In this document: positions 42,102-50,855 of the stretch, piece after piece | How the letters are laid out: each line of letters begins with the position of its first letter | Numbering within the stretch: position 1 is the stretch's first letter | DNA from: CBFHSF01 sp965661055 | GTDB lineage: Bacteria; Bacteroidota; Bacteroidia; Flavobacteriales; Schleiferiaceae | NCBI GenBank assembly: GCA_965661055.1 | Contig: CBFICS010000001.1 | Location: 1 to 64,000 of the forward strand | DNA length: 64,000 bases | Reading direction: 5' to 3' | The notes under the pieces: generated by a model | Told to the model about the DNA's origin: nothing | Database searches by the model: none | Seen by the model: the letters and a program-made list of their open reading frames with translations, nothing else | Position numbers and translations under genes: made by a program

Positions 42102-42896
42102 ATGAGCGAAATCTTCTACATAGAAACCTGGAAAGAGTTACAAGAGAAACTCTTTTACGACACTTGGGACGAGAAAATACAGCGTCACCGGTCTTCTTAT
42201 ATCTATAGGGGTATGGATGATTCTGATTCGTCACTTCTTACCTCATTGGCTAGACTCGGTGGACCTTACGGCAAACTGGAAAGGCATCTCATCAGAAATT
42301 TTAGAAAGTATGCCCATAGCAATGAGGTTATGGACGGTTCTCTATGGAATTGGATGGCATTAGCTCAACACCATGGGTTACCCACCCGTCTTCTCGATTG
42401 GACTTATTCTCCGTATGTGGCTCTTCATTTTGCTACACAGAATCTAGATTCTTATGATAAGGATGGCGTAATTTGGTGTTTAAACTACACTGCCCTCAAT
42501 CAATATTTGCCAACTTCTATGAAGCGCATTATTGAGTTAGAAGAGTCTAATACATTTACCGCAGATATGTTAGATTCTGTTTGTAAGACTCTAGATGAAC
42601 TCCACGATTTAGAGGAAGAAGAGTTTTTGGTTTTTTTAGAGCCACCCTCTTTAGACAATAGAATTGTAAATCAATTTGCCTTGTTTTCATTTTTATCGAA
42701 TCCGCACTCTCTGCTCGACAATTTTTTAGAGAAACACTCACAACACTATTTCAAGATTGTATTCCCAGCAGAGTTGAAGTGGGAAATTAGAGATAAGTTA
42801 GATCAGGCCAACATTACTGAACGCGTGTTGTATCCGGGGCTCGACGGACTTTCTCAATGGTTAAAGAGACATTATTCACAACGAGGAAAGAAATGA
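42102..42896 (+). CDS. FRG domain-containing protein
   Basis: A 264-residue protein named for the conserved Phe/Tyr-Arg-Gly: here SSYIYRGMDDSDSSLLTSLARL (residues about 31-53), followed by the second family block LAQHHGLPTRLLDWTYSPYVALHFA (about 87-111). The family is enriched near defence and mobile genes and is thought to act on nucleotides or NAD-like ligands, but this is unproven. The start codon sits directly after a terminator T run, so no ordinary leader exists. It is coupled to the acylphosphatase gene by an ATGA overlap. Confidence 0.92.
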   Translation: MSEIFYIETWKELQEKLFYDTWDEKIQRHRSSYIYRGMDDSDSSLLTSLARLGGPYGKLERHLIRNFRKYAHSNEVMDGSLWNWMALAQHHGLPTRLLDWTYSPYVALHFATQNLDSYDKDGVIWCLNYTALNQYLPTSMKRIIELEESNTFTADMLDSVCKTLDELHDLEEEEFLVFLEPPSLDNRIVNQFALFSFLSNPHSLLDNFLEKHSQHYFKIVFPAELKWEIRDKLDQANITERVLYPGLDGLSQWLKRHYSQRGKK

Positions 42897-43171
42897 GTCA
42901 ACTCCATTTAAATATATCCGTTTACGGAGTGGTTCAAGGTGTGTTTTTCAGAAAGAACACCCGTGAAAAAGCTCTTTCTCTAGGACTTGTTGGGTTTTGC
43001 CGAAACGAACTAGACGGATCAGTATATATTGAAGTGGAAGGCGATGAGGAAGATGTTTTGTCTTTTACGGAATGGTGCTGGAAGGGTTCACCAAAGTCAA
43101 AGGTCACCGAGGTAAAAACAGGTGAAGGAAGCGTTAAGGGGTTTGAAGGATTTCAAATTGCTTATCAATAG
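42893..43171 (+). CDS. acyP: Acylphosphatase
   Basis: A 92-residue enzyme that hydrolyses acyl phosphates. Signature: LNISVYGVVQGVFFRKNTREKA (catalytic Arg in VFFRK, phosphate loop) and VGFCRNELDGSVYIEVEGDEE (catalytic Asn in CRNELDG). The start is the ATG overlapping the FRG stop (ATGA); an upstream in-frame extension lies inside the FRG gene and is rejected. The tail KGFEGFQIAYQ is usual. Confidence 0.94.
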   Translation: MSQLHLNISVYGVVQGVFFRKNTREKALSLGLVGFCRNELDGSVYIEVEGDEEDVLSFTEWCWKGSPKSKVTEVKTGEGSVKGFEGFQIAYQ

Positions 43172-43475
43172 GTTGTCAGGGGATCAGGGGATCAGGGGAA
43201 CGAGGGATTAAGTAGAGTCAAGAATCAAGACTTAAAGAGGCCAGGACCCAGAAACCAGACTTTTGTGATGAGGGATCATGGGATCGGGGGAACGTGGGAT
43301 CAAGGAGGGTCAAGAATCAGATTTCATGAGTGTACCTGAAATTGGTAGAGTATTTATAACCCTAGAAAGCGAAGGGCGAAGAGCTTAGGGCACCACAAAA
43401 CGAGGGATCGTGGGAACAGGGTAACGTGGAACTACCTTAGTTTTATTTTCCTAGTCACTAGTCACTAGTTCCTAA
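43172..43475. repeat. Intergenic array of degenerate GGGATC/GGGAAC repeats
   Basis: Three clusters of an 8-9 base unit of the type (G)GGGATCA / GGGAACG (43177-43210, 43269-43305, 43401-43432) are set in 304 bp without a gene. GTCAAGAATCA occurs at 43217 and 43309, 92 bp apart, so a longer unit is also repeated. A triple CTAGTCA lies at 43451-43471. The units are too short and irregular for CRISPR. The region separates the convergent acyP and lepA genes. Confidence 0.75.
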
Positions 43476-45272
43476 TTAATCATTTAGCTTAAGAACTGCC
43501 ATAAATGCTTGTTGAGGAACTTCTACGTTACCCAATTGACGCATTTTCTTCTTACCCGCTTTTTGCTTTTCAAGAAGTTTTCTCTTTCTAGAGATATCGC
43601 CCCCGTAACACTTTGCGGTAACGTCTTTTCTCAAGGCAGAAAGGGTTTCTCTAGAAATAATCTTGGCGCCAATGGCTGCTTGAATAGCAATCATAAACTG
43701 TTGACGAGGAATTAACTCTTTGAGTTTAGAACACAACTTTCTACCGATTCTTTCGGCATTTGATCGGTGAATAAGTGCCGATAAAGCATCTACTTGCTCA
43801 CCGTTTAATAGAATGTCAACCTTGACCAACTCTGACTCACGGTAACCAATCGGGTGGTAGTCAAAACTGGCGTACCCTTTAGAAATAGACTTTAACTTGT
43901 CGTAAAAGTCAAATACAATTTCTGCAAGTGGCATGTCAAAAGTTAACTCAACGCGCTCTGAAGTTAAATAGGTTTGATTTTTCAATACCCCGCGCTTTTC
44001 AATGGCAAGGGTCATAATGTTACCTACAAACTCAGATTTAGTGATGATTTGCGCGGTAATAAAAGGCTCTTCAATATGATCTAACTTGGTGATGTCTGGG
44101 TAGTCAGACGGATTGGTAACCAAAATCCTTTCTTCAGGATTGGCTTTCATATACGCATGGTAGCTAACGTTGGGCACCGTAGTAATTACCGTCATGTTAA
44201 ACTCACGCTCAAGTCTTTCTTGAATAATGTCCATGTGCAACATTCCCAAGAATCCACATCTAAATCCGAAACCAAGGGCTGCAGAAGTTTCTGCTTCAAA
44301 AGTTAACGAAGCATCGTTCAGTTGAAGTTTTTCAAGGGAAGCTCTTAACTCTTCAAACTCATCGGTGTCTACAGGGTAAATTCCCGCAAAGACCATGGGT
44401 TTTACATCTTCAAATCCGGCAATAGCCTTTGTAGCAGGATTCGCCATGGCGGTGATGGTGTCACCCACCTTAACCTCTTTAGCTTCTTTAATTCCTGAAA
44501 CAATATATCCAACATCACCCGCTTTGATTTCCTTTTTAGGAACCTGAGTCAGTTTTAGCGTTCCGATTTCATCGGCAAAATATTGGCGTCCGGTGTTCAT
44601 GAACTTCACCTTCTCGCCCGATTTCATTGTGCCGTTTACTACTTTGAAAATAGCTTCAATTCCGCGGTACGAATTAAATTCAGAGTCAAAGATTAGGGCT
44701 TGAAGCGGTCCGTCAGGATCACCCACCGGGGCAGGAATTCTCTTGACAATGGCTTCTAATATTTCTGGTACACCCAAACCGGTTTTGGCACTGGCGTGAA
44801 GAATGTCTTCTGGCTCACATCCAATAAGGTCAATAATCTGGTCAGACACTTCCTCAGGATTTGCAGAAGGAAGGTCAATTTTATTGAGAATGGGAATAAT
44901 TTCTAGATCGTGCTCTAATGCAAGGTAAAGGTTAGAGATGGTTTGAGCCTGAATTCCTTGAGCCGCATCTACAATAAGTAGCGCGCCTTCACAAGCTGCA
45001 ATAGAACGAGAAACCTCGTATGAGAAGTCTACGTGTCCAGGAGTATCAATCAAGTTCAAGACATATTTCTCTCCTTCAAAGAGATAGTCCATTTGTATGG
45101 CATGACTCTTAATGGTAATTCCACGCTCACGCTCTAAGTCCATATTATCTAATAACTGGTCTTTTTTCTCTCTTTCGTTAACCGATTGAGTAGAGTCTAA
45201 AAGCCTGTCTGCCAAGGTACTTTTACCGTGGTCAATATGGGCGATAATACAGAAATTTCTAATATTCTTCAT
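43476..45272 (-). CDS. lepA: Translation factor LepA (elongation factor 4)
   Basis: A 598-residue ribosome-bound GTPase. G1 FCIIAHIDHGKSTLADRLL, switch I RERGITIKSHA, G3 DTPGHVDFSYEV and G4 NKIDLP are intact. The LepA-specific C-terminal domain is present (KVDILLNGEQVDALSALIHR...CYGGDISRKRKLLEKQKAGK). Length is typical. It is a single gene with a good promoter upstream. Confidence 0.98.
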   Translation of the reverse strand: MKNIRNFCIIAHIDHGKSTLADRLLDSTQSVNEREKKDQLLDNMDLERERGITIKSHAIQMDYLFEGEKYVLNLIDTPGHVDFSYEVSRSIAACEGALLIVDAAQGIQAQTISNLYLALEHDLEIIPILNKIDLPSANPEEVSDQIIDLIGCEPEDILHASAKTGLGVPEILEAIVKRIPAPVGDPDGPLQALIFDSEFNSYRGIEAIFKVVNGTMKSGEKVKFMNTGRQYFADEIGTLKLTQVPKKEIKAGDVGYIVSGIKEAKEVKVGDTITAMANPATKAIAGFEDVKPMVFAGIYPVDTDEFEELRASLEKLQLNDASLTFEAETSAALGFGFRCGFLGMLHMDIIQERLEREFNMTVITTVPNVSYHAYMKANPEERILVTNPSDYPDITKLDHIEEPFITAQIITKSEFVGNIMTLAIEKRGVLKNQTYLTSERVELTFDMPLAEIVFDFYDKLKSISKGYASFDYHPIGYRESELVKVDILLNGEQVDALSALIHRSNAERIGRKLCSKLKELIPRQQFMIAIQAAIGAKIISRETLSALRKDVTAKCYGGDISRKRKLLEKQKAGKKKMRQLGNVEVPQQAFMAVLKLND

Positions 45273-45294
45273 ACATCCTTTTCTTGCAAGTCTG

Positions 45295-45320
45295 CAAAAT
45301 TACTTAAAAACAACGAACAA
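45295..45320 (-). promoter_or_regulatory. Promoter of lepA
   Basis: On the minus strand TTG (45320-45318) is followed after 15 bp by TAATTTTG (45302-45295), a TAnnTTTG match, 22 bp before the lepA ATG. Confidence 0.5.
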
Positions 45321-45380
45321 ACCCTATTATTTTATTGGATTAGACAGGGGTGAAAAGAAGAGATTCTTTACTTTTCAGCA

Positions 45381-45917
45381 TTGGATTCACAAGCGTTTTT
45401 GTTTAACGAGCTTAATACTCACCATGTATGGGAAGGAGAGCGTGTGTTAAAGCGAGGCGAAGAGTTGAAAAGCGCACGTTCTATTGACACTCGATTGTAT
45501 TTTATTGAATACGGAGCCCTGCGAATTTACTTTCATGATCCTGAGGGGGAACACACCCTGCGGCTCGGGTATTCAGATAACCTCATTGCCGCACTCGATT
45601 CTTTTATTTCTGAAAAGCCCACGGATCTCATAATTGAAGCCCTTAAAGAAACCAAGGTTAAATACCTAGAGAAGAAGAGGTATATGGAGTTTGTGAACTC
45701 TTCGGTCGAAAGGGTTTCTGCCTGGACAGAAAGCTTAACCCACTTGATTTTTCAACAGCTAGAGCGAGAAAGAGACATTCTTACCCAATCGCCTGTGCAA
45801 CGGTATTTGCGCGTTTTAGAAAGAAGTCCGCAGTTGTTTCAAGAAATACCCCATAAATACATTGCGAGTTACTTGAGAATGACCCCAGAAACCTTGAGTC
45901 GGCTTAAAAAATCTTGA
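45381..45917 (+). CDS. Crp/Fnr family transcriptional regulator
   Basis: A 178-residue protein. The N-terminal cyclic-nucleotide-binding-like beta roll covers about residues 15-110 (YFIEYGALRIYFHDPEGEHTLRLGYSDNLIAALDSFI). A dimer helix and a short C-terminal helix-turn-helix follow (IPHKYIASYLRMTPETLSRLKKS). The chain stops right after the recognition helix, as in many Bacteroidota members. The ligand is unknown. The only suitable start is TTG at 45381. It precedes the DinB gene by 57 bp; the DinB promoter region lies between. Confidence 0.88.
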   Translation: MDSQAFLFNELNTHHVWEGERVLKRGEELKSARSIDTRLYFIEYGALRIYFHDPEGEHTLRLGYSDNLIAALDSFISEKPTDLIIEALKETKVKYLEKKRYMEFVNSSVERVSAWTESLTHLIFQQLERERDILTQSPVQRYLRVLERSPQLFQEIPHKYIASYLRMTPETLSRLKKS

Positions 45918-45974
45918 TTTCAATCAACTTTTTTAAGGTTCAAATCCTTGACCTTTGTCAAAAATAGAAGAGAA

Positions 45975-46523
45975 ATGAAATCATCTCAAGAGCATCTTAT
46001 AGACGACCTGATTAAAAGAATTGAAAACTCCATTGCCGATATAGAAAAGTTCAGCAAAAATTCTGAAGAGTTTTTAAACCGAAGAGTTGCGGCTGACAGC
46101 TGGAGCGTGTTAGAGTGCATTGAGCACCTCAATAGATACAATGACTTCTACCTGCCCGAAGTTCAAAGGGTTTTGGCCAAGGCAAGACCTGGAGCTCCCG
46201 AAAAATTTTCTTCTGGCTGGCTTGGAGATTATTTTGCCAAGAGCATGTTGCCCAAAGAGAAGCTGAACAAAATGAAAACGTTTGCCTCTATGAATCCAAT
46301 AGGGTCTGTTTTGCAAATTTCTACTTTGAATAAGTACCTAGAAGACCTGAAAAAGTGGACAGAAATTTTGGAGAATTGCAGAGAATACAACCTCTCAAAA
46401 TTGAAGACCAATATTAGCATTTCTAAAATTATTAAACTTCGTTTGGGAGACACCCTTCGCGTGGTGATTTACCACCAAAACCGACATTTAGCCCAAATGA
46501 AACGCGTTGCACAAAGCGTTTAG
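45975..46523 (+). CDS. DinB-family protein
   Basis: A 182-residue four-helix-bundle protein of the DinB/YfiT superfamily. Metal-ligand His residues are visible in DSWSVLECIEHLNRY and in the final helix (YHQNRHLAQMKRV). Many members are thiol-dependent transferases or of unknown role. The frame opens at TTG 45948, but the ATG at 45975 is preferred because TTGACCTTTG upstream looks like promoter sequence. Confidence 0.88.
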   Translation: MKSSQEHLIDDLIKRIENSIADIEKFSKNSEEFLNRRVAADSWSVLECIEHLNRYNDFYLPEVQRVLAKARPGAPEKFSSGWLGDYFAKSMLPKEKLNKMKTFASMNPIGSVLQISTLNKYLEDLKKWTEILENCREYNLSKLKTNISISKIIKLRLGDTLRVVIYHQNRHLAQMKRVAQSV

Positions 46524-46611
46524 GAACAGATTAATTCCTACCAAAGTCACCTTCCCCCGAAAGGGGAATCTTTAAACTGACAAAAACCATTTTTATCTTC
46601 TGCTTGTTACA

Positions 46612-46642
46612 TTGGTCAGGAAATTTCGATTTCGTACTTTTG
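46612..46642 (+). promoter_or_regulatory. Promoter of the suf operon
   Basis: TTG (46612-46614) and TACTTTTG (46635-46642) are separated by 20 bp and match the Bacteroidota consensus. The sufA ATG follows at 46682. No IscR-type operator was recognised. Confidence 0.6.
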
Positions 46643-46681
46643 CAGAATCAAAACGAAGGTTTAGATTAAATCTAAATAAAC

Positions 46682-47011
46682 ATGGTAAACGTCTCAGAAA
46701 ATGCCAAGAGCAAAATCATCTCACTTCTAGCGGAAGAGGGGAAGACTCTTGACAATCATTACATACGAGTTGGTGTAGCCAGTGGAGGGTGCTCAGGATT
46801 GAGTTACAAGATGGAGTTTACGGGAGAAAACAACCCGGAAGACAAGCTGTTTGAAGACAACGGGGTGAAAATTCTCGTTGATAAAAAAAGCCTTTTGTAC
46901 TTAGTAGGAACCATCCTTGAATACGAAGGTGGCTTAAATGGAAAAGGCTTTTCATTTAACAATCCGAATGCATCAAGAACTTGTGGATGCGGCGAAAGCT
47001 TTGCCGTATAA
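46682..47011 (+). CDS. sufA: A-type Fe-S carrier (SufA/IscA family)
   Basis: A 109-residue carrier that receives Fe-S clusters from SufBCD and delivers them to target proteins. The three conserved Cys are in VASGGCSGLSYKM and RTCGCGESF. It is the first gene of the suf block and lies 16 bp ahead of sufB. Confidence 0.95.
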   Translation: MVNVSENAKSKIISLLAEEGKTLDNHYIRVGVASGGCSGLSYKMEFTGENNPEDKLFEDNGVKILVDKKSLLYLVGTILEYEGGLNGKGFSFNNPNASRTCGCGESFAV

Positions 47012-47027
47012 TTAAATTCATCAGAAC

Positions 47028-48467
47028 ATGTCTGAAGATCAAATTTTAGAGGAGGTAACCTCCTCAGAATACAAATACGGATTTTATACCAATATTGAGT
47101 CGGACAAAGCGCCGAATGGAATCAATGAGGATATTATCCGCTTCATTTCTGCTAAGAAGGAAGAGCCCAGCTGGATGACAGAATGGAGGCTTGACGCGTA
47201 CAAGAAGTGGACAGAAATGGAGGAGCCTGAATGGGCTAACGTACACTACAAAAAGCCGAATTTTCAAGATATTAGCTACTACTCTGCTCCTAAAAAGAAA
47301 AAGACCTTAGATTCTTTAGACGAGGTTGATCCGGAGTTGCTAAAGACCTTTGCAAAGCTTGGAATTAACATTGAAGAGCAGAAGCGTTTAACCGGTGTTG
47401 CCATGGATGTTGTGGTTGACTCGGTATCTGTAGCGACTACCTTTAAGGCGAAACTTGCAGAATTGGGAATTATTTTCTGTTCTATGAGTGATGCTATTAA
47501 GGAACACCCTGAATTGGTAAAGAAATATCTAGGAACTGTGGTTCCGAAGTCTGATAACTTTTATGCAGCATTAAACTCTGCAGTGTTTACTGACGGATCA
47601 TTTTGTTACATCCCAAAAGGGGTAAGATGTCCGGTAGAACTATCGACTTACTTTAGAATTAACGAAGCCGGAACGGGTCAGTTTGAAAGAACATTGGTCG
47701 TTGCCGACAAAGGTTCTTATGTGAGTTATTTAGAAGGGTGTACTGCACCGCAAAGAGATGAGAATCAATTGCACGCAGCGGTCGTTGAGCTTATTGCTCT
47801 AGACGATTCAGAGATTAAATACAGTACCGTTCAGAACTGGTACCCTGGAGATAAAGAAGGTAAAGGAGGGGTTTTCAACTTTGTTACCAAAAGAGGTATG
47901 GTTGAGAAGAATGCTAAGATTTCTTGGACACAAGTAGAAACCGGATCGGCGGTTACTTGGAAGTACCCTTCTTGTATACTTAAAGGAGACAATTCTATTG
48001 GAGAGTTTTATTCCGTGGCGGTAACCAACAACTATCAGCAAGCTGATACAGGGACCAAAATGATTCACTTGGGTAAAAACTCAAAGTCTACCATTATTTC
48101 TAAAGGAATTAGTGCGGGTAAAAGTCAAAACAGTTATAGAGGTTTGGTAAAGGTGGGTACAAGAGCCCAGAACTCTAGAAACTTTTCACAATGTGACTCT
48201 CTTCTCATGGGAGATCAATGTGGAGCTCATACTTTCCCCTATATAGAAATTGGCAATCAGTCTGCCAAGGTTGAGCACGAAGCGACAACCTCTAAGATTG
48301 GTGAAGATCAAATTTTCTATTGTAATCAGCGTGGTATTGGTACGGAAGAGGCCATAGCCCTGATTGTAAACGGATATTGTAAAGATGTATTAAACAAGCT
48401 TCCTATGGAATTTGCTGTGGAAGCGCAAAAATTATTGGCCGTATCACTGGAAGGTAGTGTCGGTTAA
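47028..48467 (+). CDS. sufB: Fe-S cluster assembly scaffold SufB
   Basis: A 479-residue scaffold subunit of SufBC2D. The beta-helix core includes DGSFCYIPKGVRCPVELSTYFRINE, YLEGCTAPQRDENQLHAAVVEL (conserved Cys), VEHEATTSKIGEDQIFYCNQRG and EEAIALIVNGYCKDV. Length matches the family. It lies between sufA and sufC with short gaps. Confidence 0.98.
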   Translation: MSEDQILEEVTSSEYKYGFYTNIESDKAPNGINEDIIRFISAKKEEPSWMTEWRLDAYKKWTEMEEPEWANVHYKKPNFQDISYYSAPKKKKTLDSLDEVDPELLKTFAKLGINIEEQKRLTGVAMDVVVDSVSVATTFKAKLAELGIIFCSMSDAIKEHPELVKKYLGTVVPKSDNFYAALNSAVFTDGSFCYIPKGVRCPVELSTYFRINEAGTGQFERTLVVADKGSYVSYLEGCTAPQRDENQLHAAVVELIALDDSEIKYSTVQNWYPGDKEGKGGVFNFVTKRGMVEKNAKISWTQVETGSAVTWKYPSCILKGDNSIGEFYSVAVTNNYQQADTGTKMIHLGKNSKSTIISKGISAGKSQNSYRGLVKVGTRAQNSRNFSQCDSLLMGDQCGAHTFPYIEIGNQSAKVEHEATTSKIGEDQIFYCNQRGIGTEEAIALIVNGYCKDVLNKLPMEFAVEAQKLLAVSLEGSVG

Positions 48468-48484
48468 ATCCTGAAAACTATATT

Positions 48485-49240
48485 ATGCTCAAGGTAAAAA
48501 ACATTCATGCCGGAATTGAAGGCAATGAGATTTTAAAAGGGATTAACTTAGAAGTTAAGCCGGGTGAAGTACACGCTATCATGGGACCCAATGGTTCAGG
48601 AAAAAGTACGTTGTCTTCGGTAATTGCCGGTAGAGAAGAATATGAAGTTTCTGAAGGCGAAATGGAATTTTTAGGAAAAGACTTAGCGGACCTTGATCCT
48701 GCAGAAAGAGCACAGCTTGGTATTTTCTTAAGCTTCCAATATCCCATAGAGATTCCAGGAGTTTCTGTCTCTAACTTTATCAAAACATCTATCAACGAAA
48801 TGCGCAAAGCCAGAGGTGAAGAGCCAATGGAGGCCAAAGATTTGTTGAAGATGATGCGCGAGAAAATGGCCTTGTTAGAAATGGACAAAGGATTTTTGTC
48901 TAGGTCTTTAAACGAAGGTTTTTCTGGTGGGGAAAAGAAGAGAAACGAGATTTTCCAGATGGCTATGCTAGAGCCAAAATTGGCCATTCTAGATGAAACC
49001 GATTCTGGATTAGATATTGACGCCCTGCGTATTGTTGCCAATGGTGTAAACAAATTGAAAAACAAAGACAACGCCATTGTAGTGATTACTCACTACCAGC
49101 GTTTACTTGATTATATCGTTCCGGATTACGTCCACGTATTGTACAAAGGAAAAATTGTAAAGTCTGGCGACAAGACCTTGGCTTTAGAATTAGAAGACAA
49201 AGGATACGATTGGATTAAGAAAGAGATGGAGACCGTTTAA
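48485..49240 (+). CDS. sufC: Fe-S assembly ATPase SufC
   Basis: A 251-residue ABC-type ATPase that powers SufBCD. Walker A is GPNGSGKST, the signature is FSGGEKKRNEIFQM, Walker B is LAILDETDSGLDIDAL, and the H-loop is VITHYQRLLDYI. It lies 17 bp behind sufB and 10 bp ahead of sufD. Confidence 0.98.
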   Translation: MLKVKNIHAGIEGNEILKGINLEVKPGEVHAIMGPNGSGKSTLSSVIAGREEYEVSEGEMEFLGKDLADLDPAERAQLGIFLSFQYPIEIPGVSVSNFIKTSINEMRKARGEEPMEAKDLLKMMREKMALLEMDKGFLSRSLNEGFSGGEKKRNEIFQMAMLEPKLAILDETDSGLDIDALRIVANGVNKLKNKDNAIVVITHYQRLLDYIVPDYVHVLYKGKIVKSGDKTLALELEDKGYDWIKKEMETV

Positions 49241-49250
49241 AATACAGATT

Positions 49251-50570
49251 TTGGAAAACTTACAAGAAAAGCTTCTTTCATCATTTATTGTATTTGAGAA
49301 CGAATACCTTTCTGAGGTAGACTCTCCGTTGCATGAAATTAGAAGAGAAGCGTTAAAGAGATTTGAGAACCAGGGGTTCCCGACCAAAAGAGATGAAGAG
49401 TGGAAATACACTAACCTCAAGCCCATCTTAAAGAATGATTTTAGGCTGTTGCCAAAGTCTGATGATGACATTGAGTTTAAAGATGTAAAACGCTTTTTCT
49501 TAAACGATGTTGACTCTTACAAGTTGGTGTTTATCAACGGAGTGTTCAGCTCGTGGTTGTCTGAAACAACGCACCAGAATTGGGACGTTTGCACCTTTGG
49601 TGCGGCGTTGAAGAAATACCGTAATGTACTTGATGAATACTTCTCAGAGGCTACTCCAAAAAACCATCCGTTAGTTGATATCAATACCGCCTTTTCTAAG
49701 GAAGGTGCTTTTATCAGAATTCCTAAAAACAAAGTGGTAGACAAGCCCATTCAATTGATTTTCTTAAACACTAACAGTGCTTCAGAAATCATGGTTCAAC
49801 CAAGAAACTTAATTGTTGTTGAAGAGGGTGCACAAGTAGAGATTGTTGAGAGACATCAAAACCTTACGGATAACGCTGTTTTTACCAACTCAGTTACTGA
49901 GATTTTTGCGAAGGCAAATTCGGTAGTTGACTTGTACAAGATTCAGAATGACAATGCATCAGCTACCTTGATTGACAACACCTTTGTTCAACAAAAAAGA
50001 GATAGCACCGTGACCGTAGGTACCTTTAGTTTTGGAGGCAAGCTGATCAGAAACAACCTGAACTTCTACCTTACAGAACCTAATTGTGTAGCTAATATGG
50101 ATGGTATTACCCTGATTGATGGAAATCAATTGGTAGACCACCACACCTTAGCTGACCACCAGGCTCCTCATTGTAATTCTAATGAGTTGTATAAAGGGAT
50201 CTTTGACGAGAAGTCACACGGGGTATTTAATGGAAAGGTGATTGTGCATAAAGACGCGCAAAAGACTGATGCTTTTCAGGCCAATAACAATGTGTTGTTG
50301 AGTGATTCTGCGCAGATTGACACCAAACCTCAATTAGAGATTTTTGCTGATGACGTTAAGTGTTCTCACGGTTGTACCGTAGGGCAGTTAGACGAAGACG
50401 CAATGTTTTATTTACAGAGTAGAGGAATTAACAAGAAAGAGGCAAGGGCTATGCTGATGTATGCCTTTACCAATGATTCTTTAGAAAGAGTTAAGATTTC
50501 TTCTCTGAAGAGAAAGTTAAATATTCTAATCGCCAAGAAGCTAGGCGTAGATTTAGATTTTGAATTATAA
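49251..50570 (+). CDS. sufD: Fe-S assembly protein SufD
   Basis: A 439-residue partner of SufB. The N-terminal helical part (REALKRFENQGFPTKRDEEWKYTNL) is typical, as are the beta-helix core (LLSDSAQIDTKPQLEIFADDVKCSHGCTVG) and the end DEDAMFYLQSRGINKKEARAMLMYAF. The start is TTG at 49251, 10 bp behind sufC; no better ATG exists before the conserved region. A terminator follows, so sufS is expressed separately. Confidence 0.97.
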   Translation: MENLQEKLLSSFIVFENEYLSEVDSPLHEIRREALKRFENQGFPTKRDEEWKYTNLKPILKNDFRLLPKSDDDIEFKDVKRFFLNDVDSYKLVFINGVFSSWLSETTHQNWDVCTFGAALKKYRNVLDEYFSEATPKNHPLVDINTAFSKEGAFIRIPKNKVVDKPIQLIFLNTNSASEIMVQPRNLIVVEEGAQVEIVERHQNLTDNAVFTNSVTEIFAKANSVVDLYKIQNDNASATLIDNTFVQQKRDSTVTVGTFSFGGKLIRNNLNFYLTEPNCVANMDGITLIDGNQLVDHHTLADHQAPHCNSNELYKGIFDEKSHGVFNGKVIVHKDAQKTDAFQANNNVLLSDSAQIDTKPQLEIFADDVKCSHGCTVGQLDEDAMFYLQSRGINKKEARAMLMYAFTNDSLERVKISSLKRKLNILIAKKLGVDLDFEL

Positions 50571-50574
50571 GATT

Positions 50575-50602
50575 AAGCCCCATCATTGATGGGGCTTTTT
50601 TT
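50575..50602 (+). terminator. Terminator after sufD
   Basis: Stem AAGCCCCATC/GATGGGGCTT (50575-50584 with 50588-50597) with an ATT loop and a T run. It divides the suf cluster into sufABCD and sufSE blocks. Confidence 0.9.
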
Positions 50603-50669
50603 GCTTTGTAACTTTGAGAGACCTAGTTAATTTTGACTCTTAGGGTATTGGTTTTGCCCTGAGTTTTTT

Positions 50670-50738
50670 CCGGGGCCTCCAAGCCTCCTCCCCTAGTTAA
50701 ATTAATACATATTTTTTCAATAGTCGAGGGTTAAACGA
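50670..50738 (+). repeat. GC-rich extragenic repeat element, diverged copy
   Basis: Begins CCGGGGCC and ends TAGTCGAGGGTTAAACGA with 43 bases between, exactly as in copy 1 at 5901-5969. The middle is only about half identical. It lies between the sufD terminator and sufS. Confidence 0.6.
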
Positions 50739-50855
50739 GTATGTTCTCTTTTTTCGCCCATTTTAAGTTTTTTCCACCCTCGCAAAACAAATCTTATTTA
50801 GAATGGTTCTCAATTCAAAAAGGATTTACGACCTTTGCACACAAGAATTTCACCT

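Noticed and set aside
43172..43475. CRISPR array
   Set aside because: Units are 8-9 bases, irregular and without spacers of constant length; no cas gene nearby.
48505..49077. 190-residue minus frame within sufC
   Set aside because: Long antisense shadow of sufC; composition rich in Ser/Ile as expected for the complement of this gene.
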